Below are positions 53,953 through 62,690 of a stretch of 64,000 nucleotides of DNA, piece by piece. The translations under genes and the position numbers were made by a program. The notes beneath the pieces were generated by a model, which worked only from the letters and a program-made list of their open reading frames with translations, was not told the origin of the DNA and searched no databases. This DNA is from Rhodocista pekingensis. Its GTDB lineage: Bacteria; Pseudomonadota; Alphaproteobacteria; Azospirillales; Azospirillaceae. Numbering within the stretch: the stretch's first letter is position 1; each line of letters begins with the position of its first letter. The stretch lies in contig NZ_JBHTCM010000010.1 of NCBI RefSeq assembly GCF_042665545.1, forward strand, positions 496,001 through 560,000. Direction: 5' to 3'.

Positions 53953-54234
53953 TCAGAAGATCTGGACCAGACAGGCGATCTGCACCACCGCGACGGCCAG
54001 CACCGGAAGCACCTCCACACCCGGCACCCAGTCGCCGATCCGGGCCATCAGGCCCGCGGGGCGCCCGGCCGACACAGGCTCCGTCTGCACCAGCCGCGGC
54101 GGAGCGGCCATCCGCGCCGGCCGGGTCGCCGCGGTGGCCCGGCGCCGGGCGAGCCGGCTGCGCAGGGTGCGGGCGCGGGTGGCGACGGGCGTCGGGGTCG
54201 GGATGGCGGCGGCGAAGGCGGTGATGGTGGCCAT
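53953..54234 (-). CDS. Small basic protein with C-terminal membrane helix
   Basis: A 93-residue protein. Residues 1-60 are Ala/Arg/Thr-rich and strongly basic (TRARTLRSRLARRRATAATR); a single hydrophobic helix ends it (about 72-93, VEVLPVLAVAVVQIACLVQIF). GGAGGAAGAG at good spacing precedes the ATG and a terminator follows, so it is a genuine one-gene unit. No family recognised. Confidence 0.65.
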   Translation of the reverse strand: MATITAFAAAIPTPTPVATRARTLRSRLARRRATAATRPARMAAPPRLVQTEPVSAGRPAGLMARIGDWVPGVEVLPVLAVAVVQIACLVQIF

Positions 54235-54427
54235 GGTCTCTTCCTCCAGGGTTGGGCGTCTTCCTTGCCCGGGAAGGATTGCAACCACCGTGCCAAGGCC
54301 CGGAAGGCCCGGATTCCGCCAGCTTCCGGACCTCACCTCGCGGGGTCGCTTGCCGGTGCGACGAAAGAGTGGCAAGGATGGCGAACGGGTGGCGGTTTCC
54401 ACCCCGCCCCTCAAGAAGCCCCTCAAG

Positions 54428-54455
54428 AAAAAGGCCCGGAACGACGCTCCGGGCC
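54428..54455 (-). terminator. Terminator of the dapF-mtaB-ftsY operon
   Basis: An 8-bp stem GGCCCGGA/TCCGGGCC with a 7-nt loop that runs into TTTTTCTTG on the minus strand, 49 bp after ftsY. Confidence 0.8.
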
Positions 54456-54503
54456 CCGGCTGATACTCCCCTGGCCCTGCGGCCGGCCTGCCGTCGGCGG
54501 GGA

Positions 54504-55697
54504 TCAGCCCTCCAGCCCGACCAGGGCGCGGGCGAACTGGCGGGCGTCGAACGGGCGCAGGTCGTAGACCCCCTCGCCCACCCCGATGGCATGCACCGGC
54601 AGGCCGAACTTCTCGGCCAGCGCCACCAGCACGCCGCCGCGGGCGCTGCCGTCCAGCTTGGTCAGGACAAGGCCGTTGATGGCCACCATCTCCTTGAACA
54701 CCTCCACCTGGCTGTGGGCGTTCTGGCCGGTGGTGGCGTCCAGCGTCAGCAGCGTCGTGTGCGGCGCCTCGGGGTCCAGCTTCTTGATGACGCGGACGAT
54801 CTTGCGCAGTTCCTCCATCAGGCCGGTCTTGTTCTGGAGCCGGCCCGCGGTGTCGATCAGCAGCACGTCGGCACCCGCGGCGCGGGCCTTCTCCAGCGCC
54901 TCGAAGGCAAGCCCGGCCGCGTCGGCGCCGGTGTCCTTGGCGATCACCGGGCAGCCGGTGCGCTCGCCCCAGACCTTGAGCTGGCTGACGGCCGCGGCGC
55001 GGAAGGTGTCGCCCGCCGCCATCCAGACCGTCTTGCCCTCCTCGCGCAACTGGCGGGCCAGCTTGCCGATGGTGGTGGTCTTGCCGGTGCCGTTGACGCC
55101 GACCAGCAGGATGACATGCGGCCGCCGCGCGGGCTCGATGACCAGCGGCCGGGCCACCGGCTCCACCAGCTTCTGCACCTCGCCCGCCAGATACTCGCGC
55201 ACCTCCTGCGGCGTGACCTCCTTGCCGAAGCGGGTCCTGGCCAGCCCCGCCGTCATCCGGGCCGCCGTGGTCGGGCCCAGATCGGCGCGGATCAGCAGCT
55301 CCTCCAGCTCCTCCAGCGCCTCGTCATCCAGCTTGCGCTTGGTGAAGATGCCGGAGATGCCCTCGGTCAGGCGGGAGGTGGACTTCGACAGCCCGTCCTT
55401 CAGCCGGGCGAACCAGCCCTTGCGCTCGGGCCGGTCGTCCATGCCGGGCTCGGCCTGAACGGCAGACGCCGCCGCAGCGGGAGCCGGCGCGGCGTCATCG
55501 CCCGGAGCATCGTCCCCGGCGCTGTCCTCCGGCGCGGTCGCGGGCTCCCCGGCGGCGGGAACGGTCTCCTCCTCCGCCTCGGGCGGCAGGGCGGCGTCCG
55601 CGTCGGGGACCGGTGCGGTCTCCTCCGGCATCGGCTGCGCCGGGGGCTCCGGCGTCGTCTGCGCCTCGGGCTTCTTCTTCTTGAACCAGTCGAACAT
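54504..55697 (-). CDS. ftsY: Signal recognition particle receptor FtsY
   Basis: A 397-residue SRP receptor GTPase that targets ribosome-nascent chain complexes to the membrane. The N-terminal ~90 residues form an acidic A domain (EEETVPAAGEPATAPEDSAG), followed by the N domain and the G domain with GVNGTGKTTTIGKLA, DTAGRLQNKTGLMEEL and TKLDGSARGG. The start is MFDWFKKKK, sharing one base with the mtaB stop. Last gene of the operon. Confidence 0.96.
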   Translation of the reverse strand: MFDWFKKKKPEAQTTPEPPAQPMPEETAPVPDADAALPPEAEEETVPAAGEPATAPEDSAGDDAPGDDAAPAPAAAASAVQAEPGMDDRPERKGWFARLKDGLSKSTSRLTEGISGIFTKRKLDDEALEELEELLIRADLGPTTAARMTAGLARTRFGKEVTPQEVREYLAGEVQKLVEPVARPLVIEPARRPHVILLVGVNGTGKTTTIGKLARQLREEGKTVWMAAGDTFRAAAVSQLKVWGERTGCPVIAKDTGADAAGLAFEALEKARAAGADVLLIDTAGRLQNKTGLMEELRKIVRVIKKLDPEAPHTTLLTLDATTGQNAHSQVEVFKEMVAINGLVLTKLDGSARGGVLVALAEKFGLPVHAIGVGEGVYDLRPFDARQFARALVGLEG

Positions 55698-57061
55698 CAG
55701 TCCTCGACCACAGCGGTGAGCATGGTGCCGTCAACACCGGTCAGGCGGCAGCGGATCAGGCTGCCGGGCGCGTGCGTCCCGTCCAGCCGGACCTCGGCGA
55801 AGCCGGGCGTGCGCCCCAGCCCCGCCCGCTCCACCAGCACCCCGGCGGTGCGCCCGACCTGGGCGGCCAGATAGCGGTCCACCGCCGCCTGCCCCGCGGC
55901 GCGCAGCCGGGCGGCGCGCTCCTTGCGGACGGGCACGGGGACCTGGGGCATCTTCGCGGCGGGGGTGCCGGGCCGGGCGCTGTAGGGGAAGACGTGCAGC
56001 CAGGTCAGGCCGCATTCCTCCACGATGCGCAGGCTGTTCTCGAACATCGCGTCGGTCTCCGTCGGGAAACCGGCGATGATGTCGGCGCCGAACACGATGT
56101 CGGGGCGGAGGCCGCGGGCCTTCTCACAGAAACGGATGGCGTCGTCGCGCGTGTGGCGCCGCTTCATCCGCTTCAGCACCATGTCGTCGCCGGCCTGGAG
56201 CGACAGGTGCAGGTGCGGCATCACCCGCTCCTCCTCCGCCACCAGCCGCCAGAGGTCGTCGTCCATCTCCACCGCGTCCAGGGAGGAGAGGCGCAGGCGC
56301 GGCAGCTCCGGCACCGCCGCCAGCAGGCGGCGCACCATCTGTCCCAGCGCGGGATTGCCCGGCAGGTCGGCGCCGTAGCTGGTGACGTCCACCCCGGTCA
56401 GCACCACCTCGCGGTAGCCGGCCTCGACCAGGGCACGGACCTGGGCCACCACCTCCCCCATCGGGACGGAGCGGGAATTGCCGCGGCCGAAGGGGATGAT
56501 GCAGAAGGTGCAGCGGTGGTCACAGCCGTTCTGCACCTGCACGAAGGCGCGCGCCCGGCCCTCCATCCCCTGGATCAGGTGGGAGGCGGTCTCGCGCACG
56601 CTCATGATGTCGTTGACGCGGACGCGCTCGCTGGCGCCGACGCCGAACTCCGTCCAGGCGCTCTCGGTCAGCTTGGCGTCGTTGCCCAGCACATGGTCAA
56701 CCTCGCCCATGGCGGCGAAACCGCCGGGATTGACCTGCGCGGCGCAGCCGGTGACGACGATCTTCGCACCCGGCCGGTCGCGGCGCAGCCGGCGGATCGC
56801 CTGCCGCGCCTGCCGCTCGGCCTCCGCCGTGACGGCGCAGGTGTTGACGATCACCACGTCGTCCAGCCCGGCGGTGCGGGCATGGGCGCGCATCACCTCG
56901 GATTCGTAGCTGTTCAGCCGGCAGCCGAAGGTGACGACGGTCAGCCCGTCGCCGCCGCTGACGGCGGGCGCGGCATCCGCCCCGGCATGGCCGTGCTCAT
57001 GGTCATGATCGTGGCCATGCCCATGATCGTGGCCGCAGTCCTTGTGCAGGGCCCCGCTCAT
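55697..57061 (-). CDS. mtaB: tRNA t6A37 methylthiotransferase MtaB with His-rich N-terminus
   Basis: A 454-residue radical-SAM enzyme converting t6A37 to ms2t6A37 in tRNAs reading ANN codons. The radical cluster is C180/C184/C187 (CDHRCTFC) and the second cluster is C47/C75/C106 in the UPF0004 domain; a TRAM domain ends it. Residues 8-26 are an unusual His/Asp/Gly-rich run with ~8 His. The ATG at 57061 overlaps the dapF stop (ATGA). Confidence 0.93.
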   Translation of the reverse strand: MSGALHKDCGHDHGHGHDHDHEHGHAGADAAPAVSGGDGLTVVTFGCRLNSYESEVMRAHARTAGLDDVVIVNTCAVTAEAERQARQAIRRLRRDRPGAKIVVTGCAAQVNPGGFAAMGEVDHVLGNDAKLTESAWTEFGVGASERVRVNDIMSVRETASHLIQGMEGRARAFVQVQNGCDHRCTFCIIPFGRGNSRSVPMGEVVAQVRALVEAGYREVVLTGVDVTSYGADLPGNPALGQMVRRLLAAVPELPRLRLSSLDAVEMDDDLWRLVAEEERVMPHLHLSLQAGDDMVLKRMKRRHTRDDAIRFCEKARGLRPDIVFGADIIAGFPTETDAMFENSLRIVEECGLTWLHVFPYSARPGTPAAKMPQVPVPVRKERAARLRAAGQAAVDRYLAAQVGRTAGVLVERAGLGRTPGFAEVRLDGTHAPGSLIRCRLTGVDGTMLTAVVED

Positions 57062-57948
57062 GCCGGCACCGTCTCGGGGAGCGGGGGCTCGGGGAGCGGG
57101 GGCTCTGCCGCCAGGGACCCGGGCAGCAGCGCCTCCGACAGCTCGCCGGTGAAGGCGGTGGCGACCGGGCCGGTCATCAGCACATGGCCGTCGCCATGCC
57201 ATTCGATCCAGAGCCGGCCGCCGTCCAGCTCGATCCAGGCGGCCCGGCCGGTCAGCCCGCGGCGGGCCGCGGCGACCAGGGTGGCGCAGGAGCCGCTGCC
57301 GCAGGCGCGGGTGATGCCGGCGCCGCGCTCCCACACCCGCATGCGGATATGGTCGGGGGCCAGCACCTGCGCCACCTCGATGTTGCAGCGCTGCGGGAAC
57401 AGGGGATGGTGCTCCAGCACGGGACCGAGGCTCGGCAGGTCCACGGCCTCGGCATCGTCCACGAAGAAGACGGCGTGCGGGTTGCCCATGCCGACGCAGC
57501 AGGCGTCCTGCAACGGGCCGGCGCCCGCAGGCACATGCAGCGTGTCGTGCGCCGCGGCGAGCGGGATCTGCGTCCAGTCCAGCCGGGCCGGCCCCATGTC
57601 CACCGTGACCGAACCGTCGGCGCGCAGGCGGCAGCGCAGCAGGCCCGTCACCGTCTCAACCGTCACCTCGGCCCGGCCGGACCCGTCGGCCACCAGCGAG
57701 GCGACGCAGCGGGTGGCGTTGCCGCAGGCGCCGCTCTCGCTGCCGTCGGGGTTCAGGATGCGCATGAACAGGTCGGCCGCGGGATGCCGCGGCGGCTCCA
57801 GCAGGACGAGCTGATCGCAGCCGACGCCCGTGCGCCGGTCGGCAATGGCACGGGCCACCGCCGGCGTCAGCGGCAGCGGGTCACGGCGGGCGTCGAGCAC
57901 GACGAAATCGTTGCCCAGCCCGTGCATCTTCAGGAAGCGGCGCACCAT
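57058..57948 (-). CDS. dapF: Diaminopimelate epimerase
   Basis: A 296-residue cofactor-independent racemase that turns LL-DAP into meso-DAP for lysine and peptidoglycan. The two catalytic cysteines are C75 (SGACGNATR) and C216 (RACGSGSC). The start MVRRFLKMHGLGNDFVVLDA is diagnostic. It has an extra C-terminal Pro/Leu/Glu tail. First gene of dapF-mtaB-ftsY, with a candidate promoter just upstream. Confidence 0.96.
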   Translation of the reverse strand: MVRRFLKMHGLGNDFVVLDARRDPLPLTPAVARAIADRRTGVGCDQLVLLEPPRHPAADLFMRILNPDGSESGACGNATRCVASLVADGSGRAEVTVETVTGLLRCRLRADGSVTVDMGPARLDWTQIPLAAAHDTLHVPAGAGPLQDACCVGMGNPHAVFFVDDAEAVDLPSLGPVLEHHPLFPQRCNIEVAQVLAPDHIRMRVWERGAGITRACGSGSCATLVAAARRGLTGRAAWIELDGGRLWIEWHGDGHVLMTGPVATAFTGELSEALLPGSLAAEPPLPEPPLPETVPA

Positions 57949-58259
57949 GGCATCAGGTCCGGAAAGTCAGGCCCCTTATATGGTCAAGCGCCCCGGCGCG
58001 TAAACCAGCGGCGCGGGAGGAGCGGGAATGCGCCGCGGCCATTCTGTAGGCGCGGCTGTTGCGGCAAGGACGTGACGGAACGCACAGCGCCGGCTGCCAG
58101 GGAAGCATCTGTTCGCACGGCACCCCTGCGGCATGCGCACCCTGCGACATGAAATGACATGGACCTGTGCTAGATGATCTGTCGTGGGCGGCCCGCCGGC
58201 CGGCCCGGCAGATGGAAACGGACTCCGGCAGGTGGCCGGAAGGGACCGGGAGAAGGACG
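57949..58259. other. Divergent intergenic region, dapF / cysE
   Basis: About 310 bp. It holds the candidate dapF promoter (57975-58004) on the minus strand. On the plus strand nothing definite is seen for cysE beyond a short GACATG repeat near 58146-58160. Confidence 0.4.
57975..58004 (-). promoter_or_regulatory. Candidate promoter of dapF-mtaB-ftsY
   Basis: On the minus strand TTTACG (58004-57999), an 18-bp spacer and TATAAG (57980-57975), giving a ~20-nt leader to dapF. Confidence 0.45.
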
Positions 58260-59129
58260 ATGACGGCCTGCACTGCGATGGCCCGTACCGGGAACATGGA
58301 CCCCGCCCGTCTGGAACGGCCGGGCGCCGCCGCGACGGTGTGGGGCGCGCTGCGCCGGGAGGCGGCCTGTCTGGTGGCGGGCGAGCCTTCCATGGCCCGG
58401 CCGCTGGACCGCTCGGTGCTGCGCCATGCCGACATGGCGGAGGCGCTGGCGGCGCTGCTCTCCGGCAAGCTGGCCGGGGAGATGGAGGTGGCGACCCTGG
58501 CCGACCTGATCGGCCGGGCGCTGGCGGACGATCCCGACATCGTGGAGGCGGCGGCCGAGGACCTGGTCGCCGTGCGCGACCGCGACCCGGCCGCGGCGGG
58601 GCTGGCGCACCCGTTCCTGCACTTCAAGGGCTATCAGGCGCTACAGGCGCACCGGGTGGCGCGGCACTACTGGCATGCCGACCGCAGGCTGGTCGCCTTC
58701 CACATCCAGTCCGTCGTGTCGGAGCGGTTCGGGGTGGACATCCATCCCAACGCCCGCATCGGCCGGCGGGTGCTGATCGACCACGGCACCGGTGTCGTGA
58801 TCGGGGAGACGGCGGTAGTGGGGGACGATGTCTCCATCCTCCAGGGCGTCACCCTGGGCGGCACCGGCAAGGAGGCCGGGGACCGGCATCCGAAGGTGCG
58901 CAACGGCGTGCTGATCGGCGCCGGGGCGAAGATCCTGGGCAACATCCAGGTCGGCATGTGCGCGCGGGTCGGGGCCGGCAGCGTCGTTCTGCACCCGGTC
59001 CCCGCCTTCGCCACGGTGGCCGGGGTGCCGGCCCGCATCGTCGGCCGCAAGTCCGACGAGGTGCCGGCCCGCACCATGGACCATTCGCTGCCCGAGTCGG
59101 TGTTCGTGGAGCACGGCGCCGGGATCTGA
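58260..59129 (+). CDS. cysE: Serine O-acetyltransferase
   Basis: A 289-residue enzyme that makes O-acetylserine, the acceptor for sulfide in cysteine synthesis. The N-terminal helical region (about 25-145) is followed by the hexapeptide left-handed beta-helix (HPNARIGRRVLIDHGTGVVI; SILQGVTLGGTGK). The catalytic His pair regions (DHGTG; GDRHPKV) are intact. ATG 58260 follows GAGAAGG. It is functionally tied to, but ~15 kb away from, the cys operon. Confidence 0.95.
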   Translation: MTACTAMARTGNMDPARLERPGAAATVWGALRREAACLVAGEPSMARPLDRSVLRHADMAEALAALLSGKLAGEMEVATLADLIGRALADDPDIVEAAAEDLVAVRDRDPAAAGLAHPFLHFKGYQALQAHRVARHYWHADRRLVAFHIQSVVSERFGVDIHPNARIGRRVLIDHGTGVVIGETAVVGDDVSILQGVTLGGTGKEAGDRHPKVRNGVLIGAGAKILGNIQVGMCARVGAGSVVLHPVPAFATVAGVPARIVGRKSDEVPARTMDHSLPESVFVEHGAGI

Positions 59130-59155
59130 CGCCGCGCCACCCTGCCCGGCCCGGT

Positions 59156-59629
59156 TCAGCGGTGCCGGAACACCAGCCACTTGCTGGCGATGAAGTTGAA
59201 GGTCATGCCGGCCAGCGAGCCGGCGGCCACGGCGGCGTAGGGCAGGAGCGGCAGCAGCGGCGACAGGGCGGCGGGCAGCAGGAACGGCCCCCCCGCCACG
59301 ACCGCCGAGGAGGTGCCGTAGTTCACCGCCCCGCCCACCCCGTTGGCCGCCAGGAAGGACAGCCACTGCCAGACCGCCCCGGGCTTGCCGCGGCTGCGGA
59401 AGGTGAAGACCCGGTTCATGTACCAGGTGAAGGTGGCGGCGCAGAAATAGGAGACGAGGCGGCCGGCATAGAAGTTCATCCCCGCCCCTTCCATCGCCAG
59501 GGCCAGGGCCGTCATGTCCACCGCGGCCCCGCCCACGCCGATGGCGGCGAAGGTCAGCATCTCACGGTGGAGACGGCCGCGCCCGGCGGCGGAACCGGCG
59601 TCGGGCCGGGCCACGGCCGGACCGCTCAC
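59156..59629 (-). CDS. GtrA-family membrane protein
   Basis: A 157-residue polytopic protein with four predicted helices and the GtrA signature (LTFAAIGVGGAAVDMTALAL; YMNRVFTFRSRG; NFIASKWLVFRHR). GtrA proteins are thought to flip lipid-linked sugars across the inner membrane. The GTG start at 59629 overlaps the upstream glycosyltransferase stop (GTGA). It ends the three-gene set. Confidence 0.88.
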   Translation of the reverse strand: MSGPAVARPDAGSAAGRGRLHREMLTFAAIGVGGAAVDMTALALAMEGAGMNFYAGRLVSYFCAATFTWYMNRVFTFRSRGKPGAVWQWLSFLAANGVGGAVNYGTSSAVVAGGPFLLPAALSPLLPLLPYAAVAAGSLAGMTFNFIASKWLVFRHR

Positions 59630-60774
59630 CGCGGCGTCCCGATCACGGCGGGGTCGAAGGCGGGCGCCGGAATCTCCAGATACTTCAGCCGCTTCATCTC
59701 GCGCCGGCCGCGGGTCACCGTGTCCAGGATCAGGCCGGCGGTGAGGAACAGGAAGGACAGGAGCCCCAGGCCCGTGGCCAGCACCGCCGTGGGGAAGCGC
59801 GGCACCAGCCCGGTGGCGAAGTACTCCATGAACAGCGGCACGGCGATGCCGACCGAGAGCACGGCCAGCAGCAGCGAGGCGATCCCGAAGAACTGCATCG
59901 GCCGCTCCTCCTTGATCAGCTTGCCGATCATCCAGAGGATGCGGAAGCCGTCGCGGAAGGTGGAGAGCTTGGAGACGCTGCCCGGCGCGCGGTCCTTGTA
60001 CGGCGTCTCCACCTCGCCGATCGGCATGCGCATCTCCAGCGCATGCACCACCAGCTCCGTCTCGATCTCGAAGCCGCCGGCCAGCACCGGGAAGCTCTTG
60101 ACGAAGCGGCGGGAGAAGACCCGGTAGCCGGACAGCATGTCCTGGGTGCGCTTGCCGAACACCATGGTGACCAGCGTGGTCAGCAGCACGTTGCCGAAGC
60201 GGTGGCCACGCCGGTAGGTTTCCCAGTCGGCCACGCGGGCGCCGTTCACCATGTCGAGCTGTTCGTCCACCAGCTTGCGCACCAGTTCCGGCGCCTTGCC
60301 GGCGTCATAGGTGTCGTCCCCGTCCACCATCACGTAGATGTCCGCCTCCACGTCGGCGAACATGCGACGGACGACGTTGCCCTTGCCCTGGAGCGTCTCG
60401 CAGCGGACGACGGCACCGGCGGCGCGCGCCTCCTCGATGGTCCGGTCCTTGGAGTTGTTGTCGTAGACATAGACGACGCACCCCGGCAGGGCCGCCCGGA
60501 AGTCGCGCACCACCTTGGCGATGGACGCTTCCTCGTTGTAGCAGGGCACCAGCACGGCGATGGCCGGGGTCGCCTGCGCCAGCGGGCGCGCCGCAGGGGC
60601 AAGGTCGGTGGCGGTCACGGCGTCCGGCAAGGAACCGGCAGTCTGGGCGCCGGGCTGCGGCGTATCGGAAGCGGGGGCGGCGGTCGCGGGGATGGACATG
60701 GGGTTCTGGTCCGGTAGGGCGGGCTGGCGTTGCAGGCTGGCGTCGATAGATAGCATGGAATCGGGCGGAAGCAT
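59626..60774 (-). CDS. GtrB/DPM1-like family 2 glycosyltransferase
   Basis: A 382-residue membrane-bound glycosyltransferase that probably transfers a sugar to polyprenyl phosphate. The GT2 domain (about 70-280) shows VLVPCYNEEASIAKVV, the DxD-like VMVDGDDTYD and GKRTQDMLSGYRVFSR. Two C-terminal membrane helices follow (about 300-325, 335-362). The first ~60 residues are disordered, and ATG 60699 is an alternative start. It lies between the polytopic protein and GtrA genes. Confidence 0.9.
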   Translation of the reverse strand: MLPPDSMLSIDASLQRQPALPDQNPMSIPATAAPASDTPQPGAQTAGSLPDAVTATDLAPAARPLAQATPAIAVLVPCYNEEASIAKVVRDFRAALPGCVVYVYDNNSKDRTIEEARAAGAVVRCETLQGKGNVVRRMFADVEADIYVMVDGDDTYDAGKAPELVRKLVDEQLDMVNGARVADWETYRRGHRFGNVLLTTLVTMVFGKRTQDMLSGYRVFSRRFVKSFPVLAGGFEIETELVVHALEMRMPIGEVETPYKDRAPGSVSKLSTFRDGFRILWMIGKLIKEERPMQFFGIASLLLAVLSVGIAVPLFMEYFATGLVPRFPTAVLATGLGLLSFLFLTAGLILDTVTRGRREMKRLKYLEIPAPAFDPAVIGTPR

Positions 60775-60804
60775 GGCCCCAGCGGGGGCCGGGCGGACGC
60801 GCCG

Positions 60805-62529
60805 TCAGCCCGGCTGGGCTGCGCCCGGCGCGGGGGCCGCGGTGTCCTTGTAGACACGGCAGAGCATCATCGGTTCATCCAGGTTGGAGGTGACGGGGCG
60901 GCAGTCGTCCATGTCGGCGTGCAGGCCGTAGCGCGGCAGGATGCTGTCGGCGGTCCAGGTCTCCCAGTGCGCGACCAGCAGGTAGAAGTCGCCCTGGTGC
61001 GCGGCGATGCGCTCGGCCATGCGGCGGTTCAGCAGGATGCCGCCGTGGTCGGGGTGGATGAAATAGCTCTGAAGGCGCAGGAACGGCACCTGCGGCGGGA
61101 ACCCGTAGCTGAGGAAGCTGGTCGGGGCGTAGCCGGCCTGGAGCACGATGGTGTCGTCCGGACGCGGCAGGTCCGGGGCCTGCACCTCCACGAAACGGTC
61201 GGTCCAGGCGATGCGGCTCCAGTTGCCGGGCCGCGCTGTCACCGCCACCAGCACCAGCAGCACCGCCGCCAGCGCGGCCCGCGCCCGCGTCGGCACCGGC
61301 CACAGCGCCGCCGCCGCCACGATCAGCACCGGCGCCAGCATCTCCAGCGGCACCAGATAGCGGTAGATGCCGAACAGCTTCAGCCAGACCAGATAGCCGA
61401 GCGCCGCCGCGACCAGCAGGTAGGACGCGGCCCAGGGCACGCCCGCCCCGCCTTGCCCGGCCCCGCCTTGCCCGGCCTTGCCCTGCCCTGCCTTGCCCTG
61501 CCCTGCCCTGCCCAGCCGGGCCGCGAGCGCCCGGCCCGCCAGCAGCAGCCCGGTCAGCGGCAGCAGCACATAGGCGACGGGGATGCGCAGGTCGCGGAAC
61601 AGGATCTCCCCCACCTCTGAAGGGTCGGCGACCCAGAGGAAGGGGAAGGCCAGCGCCTCCGCTGCGGACTTCGGCACGAACTTGTCGTCGCGGTAGGGCT
61701 CGGCCACGCCCCAGGGCGACTGGAAGATGTCGTTGAAATAGGGGAACAGCGGGTTCCGGTACTCGGTCCAGAGGTGCAGCATCCAGTGGCCGGAGAACAG
61801 CGCCATCCCCGCCAGCACGCCCAGCCCGAAGACGAAGGACAGCAGGAACCGGCGCGGGAAGCTCCGCAGCCAGGGCCCCTCGGCCACGAACAGGAAGGCG
61901 AAGCAGAGGCCGACGGCGAAGGGCAGCGTCGGCTGCTTCAGCCCCACGGCGCTGCCGACCAGGAAGCCGGCGGCGGCCACCAGGGCGAAGGCGCGGCCCC
62001 CGGACGCCCCGAACAGGGTGCCGGGGCCGGCCGCGACGATCCAGGCCGAGCCCAGCACCAGCAGGCTGATGACATTGTCATAGAAGGTGGTGCCGATCAG
62101 CCCCACCTGCCCGCCGCCCAGGAACCCGGCCAGCGCCACCAGCCCCGCGGCCAGCGCCCGCGCCCGGCCGCCGGTGGCGGGGAAGGCCGCGGCCAGCACG
62201 GTCCAGGCGAGCCCGGCCAGCGGCACCAGGTTCAGCCCCTGCACCGCCCCCATGATGAAGCCGACGGCCCGCGCCGGCAGCGCCTGCGCCAGCCAGAAGA
62301 AGGGCAGGTCCAGGGTGGGGTTGTAGAAGGTGGCCACCTGCGCCGGGGCGACATCCATGTCGCCCCGCCCGGTCATGAAGGCATAGGCGTTGTACCAGTG
62401 GTAGTTCCGCAGGTCCCAGTTGGAGTCCTGCCCCAGCCAGAGGGACAGGGCGCCGCCCAGGAGCGGCCCCAGGACGAGGAGAAGGAGCAGGCCGCCGCGC
62501 TGGGCGGCGAGATCGGATCGGCTGGGCAT
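60805..62529 (-). CDS. Polytopic membrane protein, probable GT-C-type glycosyltransferase
   Basis: A 574-residue protein with about ten or more predicted membrane helices and a C-terminal soluble part. An acidic periplasmic loop after the first helix (GQDSNWDLRNYHWYNAYAFM) fits GT-C enzymes that use lipid-linked sugars, and its neighbours are GtrB-like and GtrA-like. A central hydrophilic loop (about 342-362) is made of AGQGK/AGQGG repeats. ATG 62529 is chosen; a GTG at 62556 is possible. No named family is certain. Confidence 0.75.
   Translation of the reverse strand: MPSRSDLAAQRGGLLLLLVLGPLLGGALSLWLGQDSNWDLRNYHWYNAYAFMTGRGDMDVAPAQVATFYNPTLDLPFFWLAQALPARAVGFIMGAVQGLNLVPLAGLAWTVLAAAFPATGGRARALAAGLVALAGFLGGGQVGLIGTTFYDNVISLLVLGSAWIVAAGPGTLFGASGGRAFALVAAAGFLVGSAVGLKQPTLPFAVGLCFAFLFVAEGPWLRSFPRRFLLSFVFGLGVLAGMALFSGHWMLHLWTEYRNPLFPYFNDIFQSPWGVAEPYRDDKFVPKSAAEALAFPFLWVADPSEVGEILFRDLRIPVAYVLLPLTGLLLAGRALAARLGRAGQGKAGQGKAGQGGAGQGGAGVPWAASYLLVAAALGYLVWLKLFGIYRYLVPLEMLAPVLIVAAAALWPVPTRARAALAAVLLVLVAVTARPGNWSRIAWTDRFVEVQAPDLPRPDDTIVLQAGYAPTSFLSYGFPPQVPFLRLQSYFIHPDHGGILLNRRMAERIAAHQGDFYLLVAHWETWTADSILPRYGLHADMDDCRPVTSNLDEPMMLCRVYKDTAAPAPGAAQPG
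61446..61520. repeat. 15-nt tandem repeat inside the polytopic protein gene
   Basis: Two exact copies of CCCCGCCTTGCCCGG, then two exact copies of CCTTGCCCTGCCCTG and a diverged fifth unit. On the coding strand they encode AGQGG and AGQGK pentapeptides. Confidence 0.9.
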
Positions 62530-62605
62530 GGGGCTGACGCTGCTGGGGGTCCGCACGGGTGGTATCCGTCCGGAACGTCCGGATCAAGGCCGCGGTTCGG
62601 CGGAA

Positions 62606-62644
62606 TTCGGGCGGGCAGTTCGGGCGGGCAGTTCGGGCGGACAG
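62606..62644. repeat. 13-nt tandem repeat, three copies
   Basis: Two exact copies and one copy with a single mismatch of TTCGGGCGGGCAG, in the intergenic space between the pentapeptide gene stop and the polytopic protein start. Confidence 0.85.
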
Positions 62645-62690
62645 GGGGAATCGTCACGCGGCGGCGGCCACGGGCGGGGATCAGCGGGGA

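Noticed and set aside
61446..61520. Possible CRISPR-like array
   Set aside because: Units are contiguous with no spacers and encode in-frame pentapeptides, so it is a coding minisatellite.
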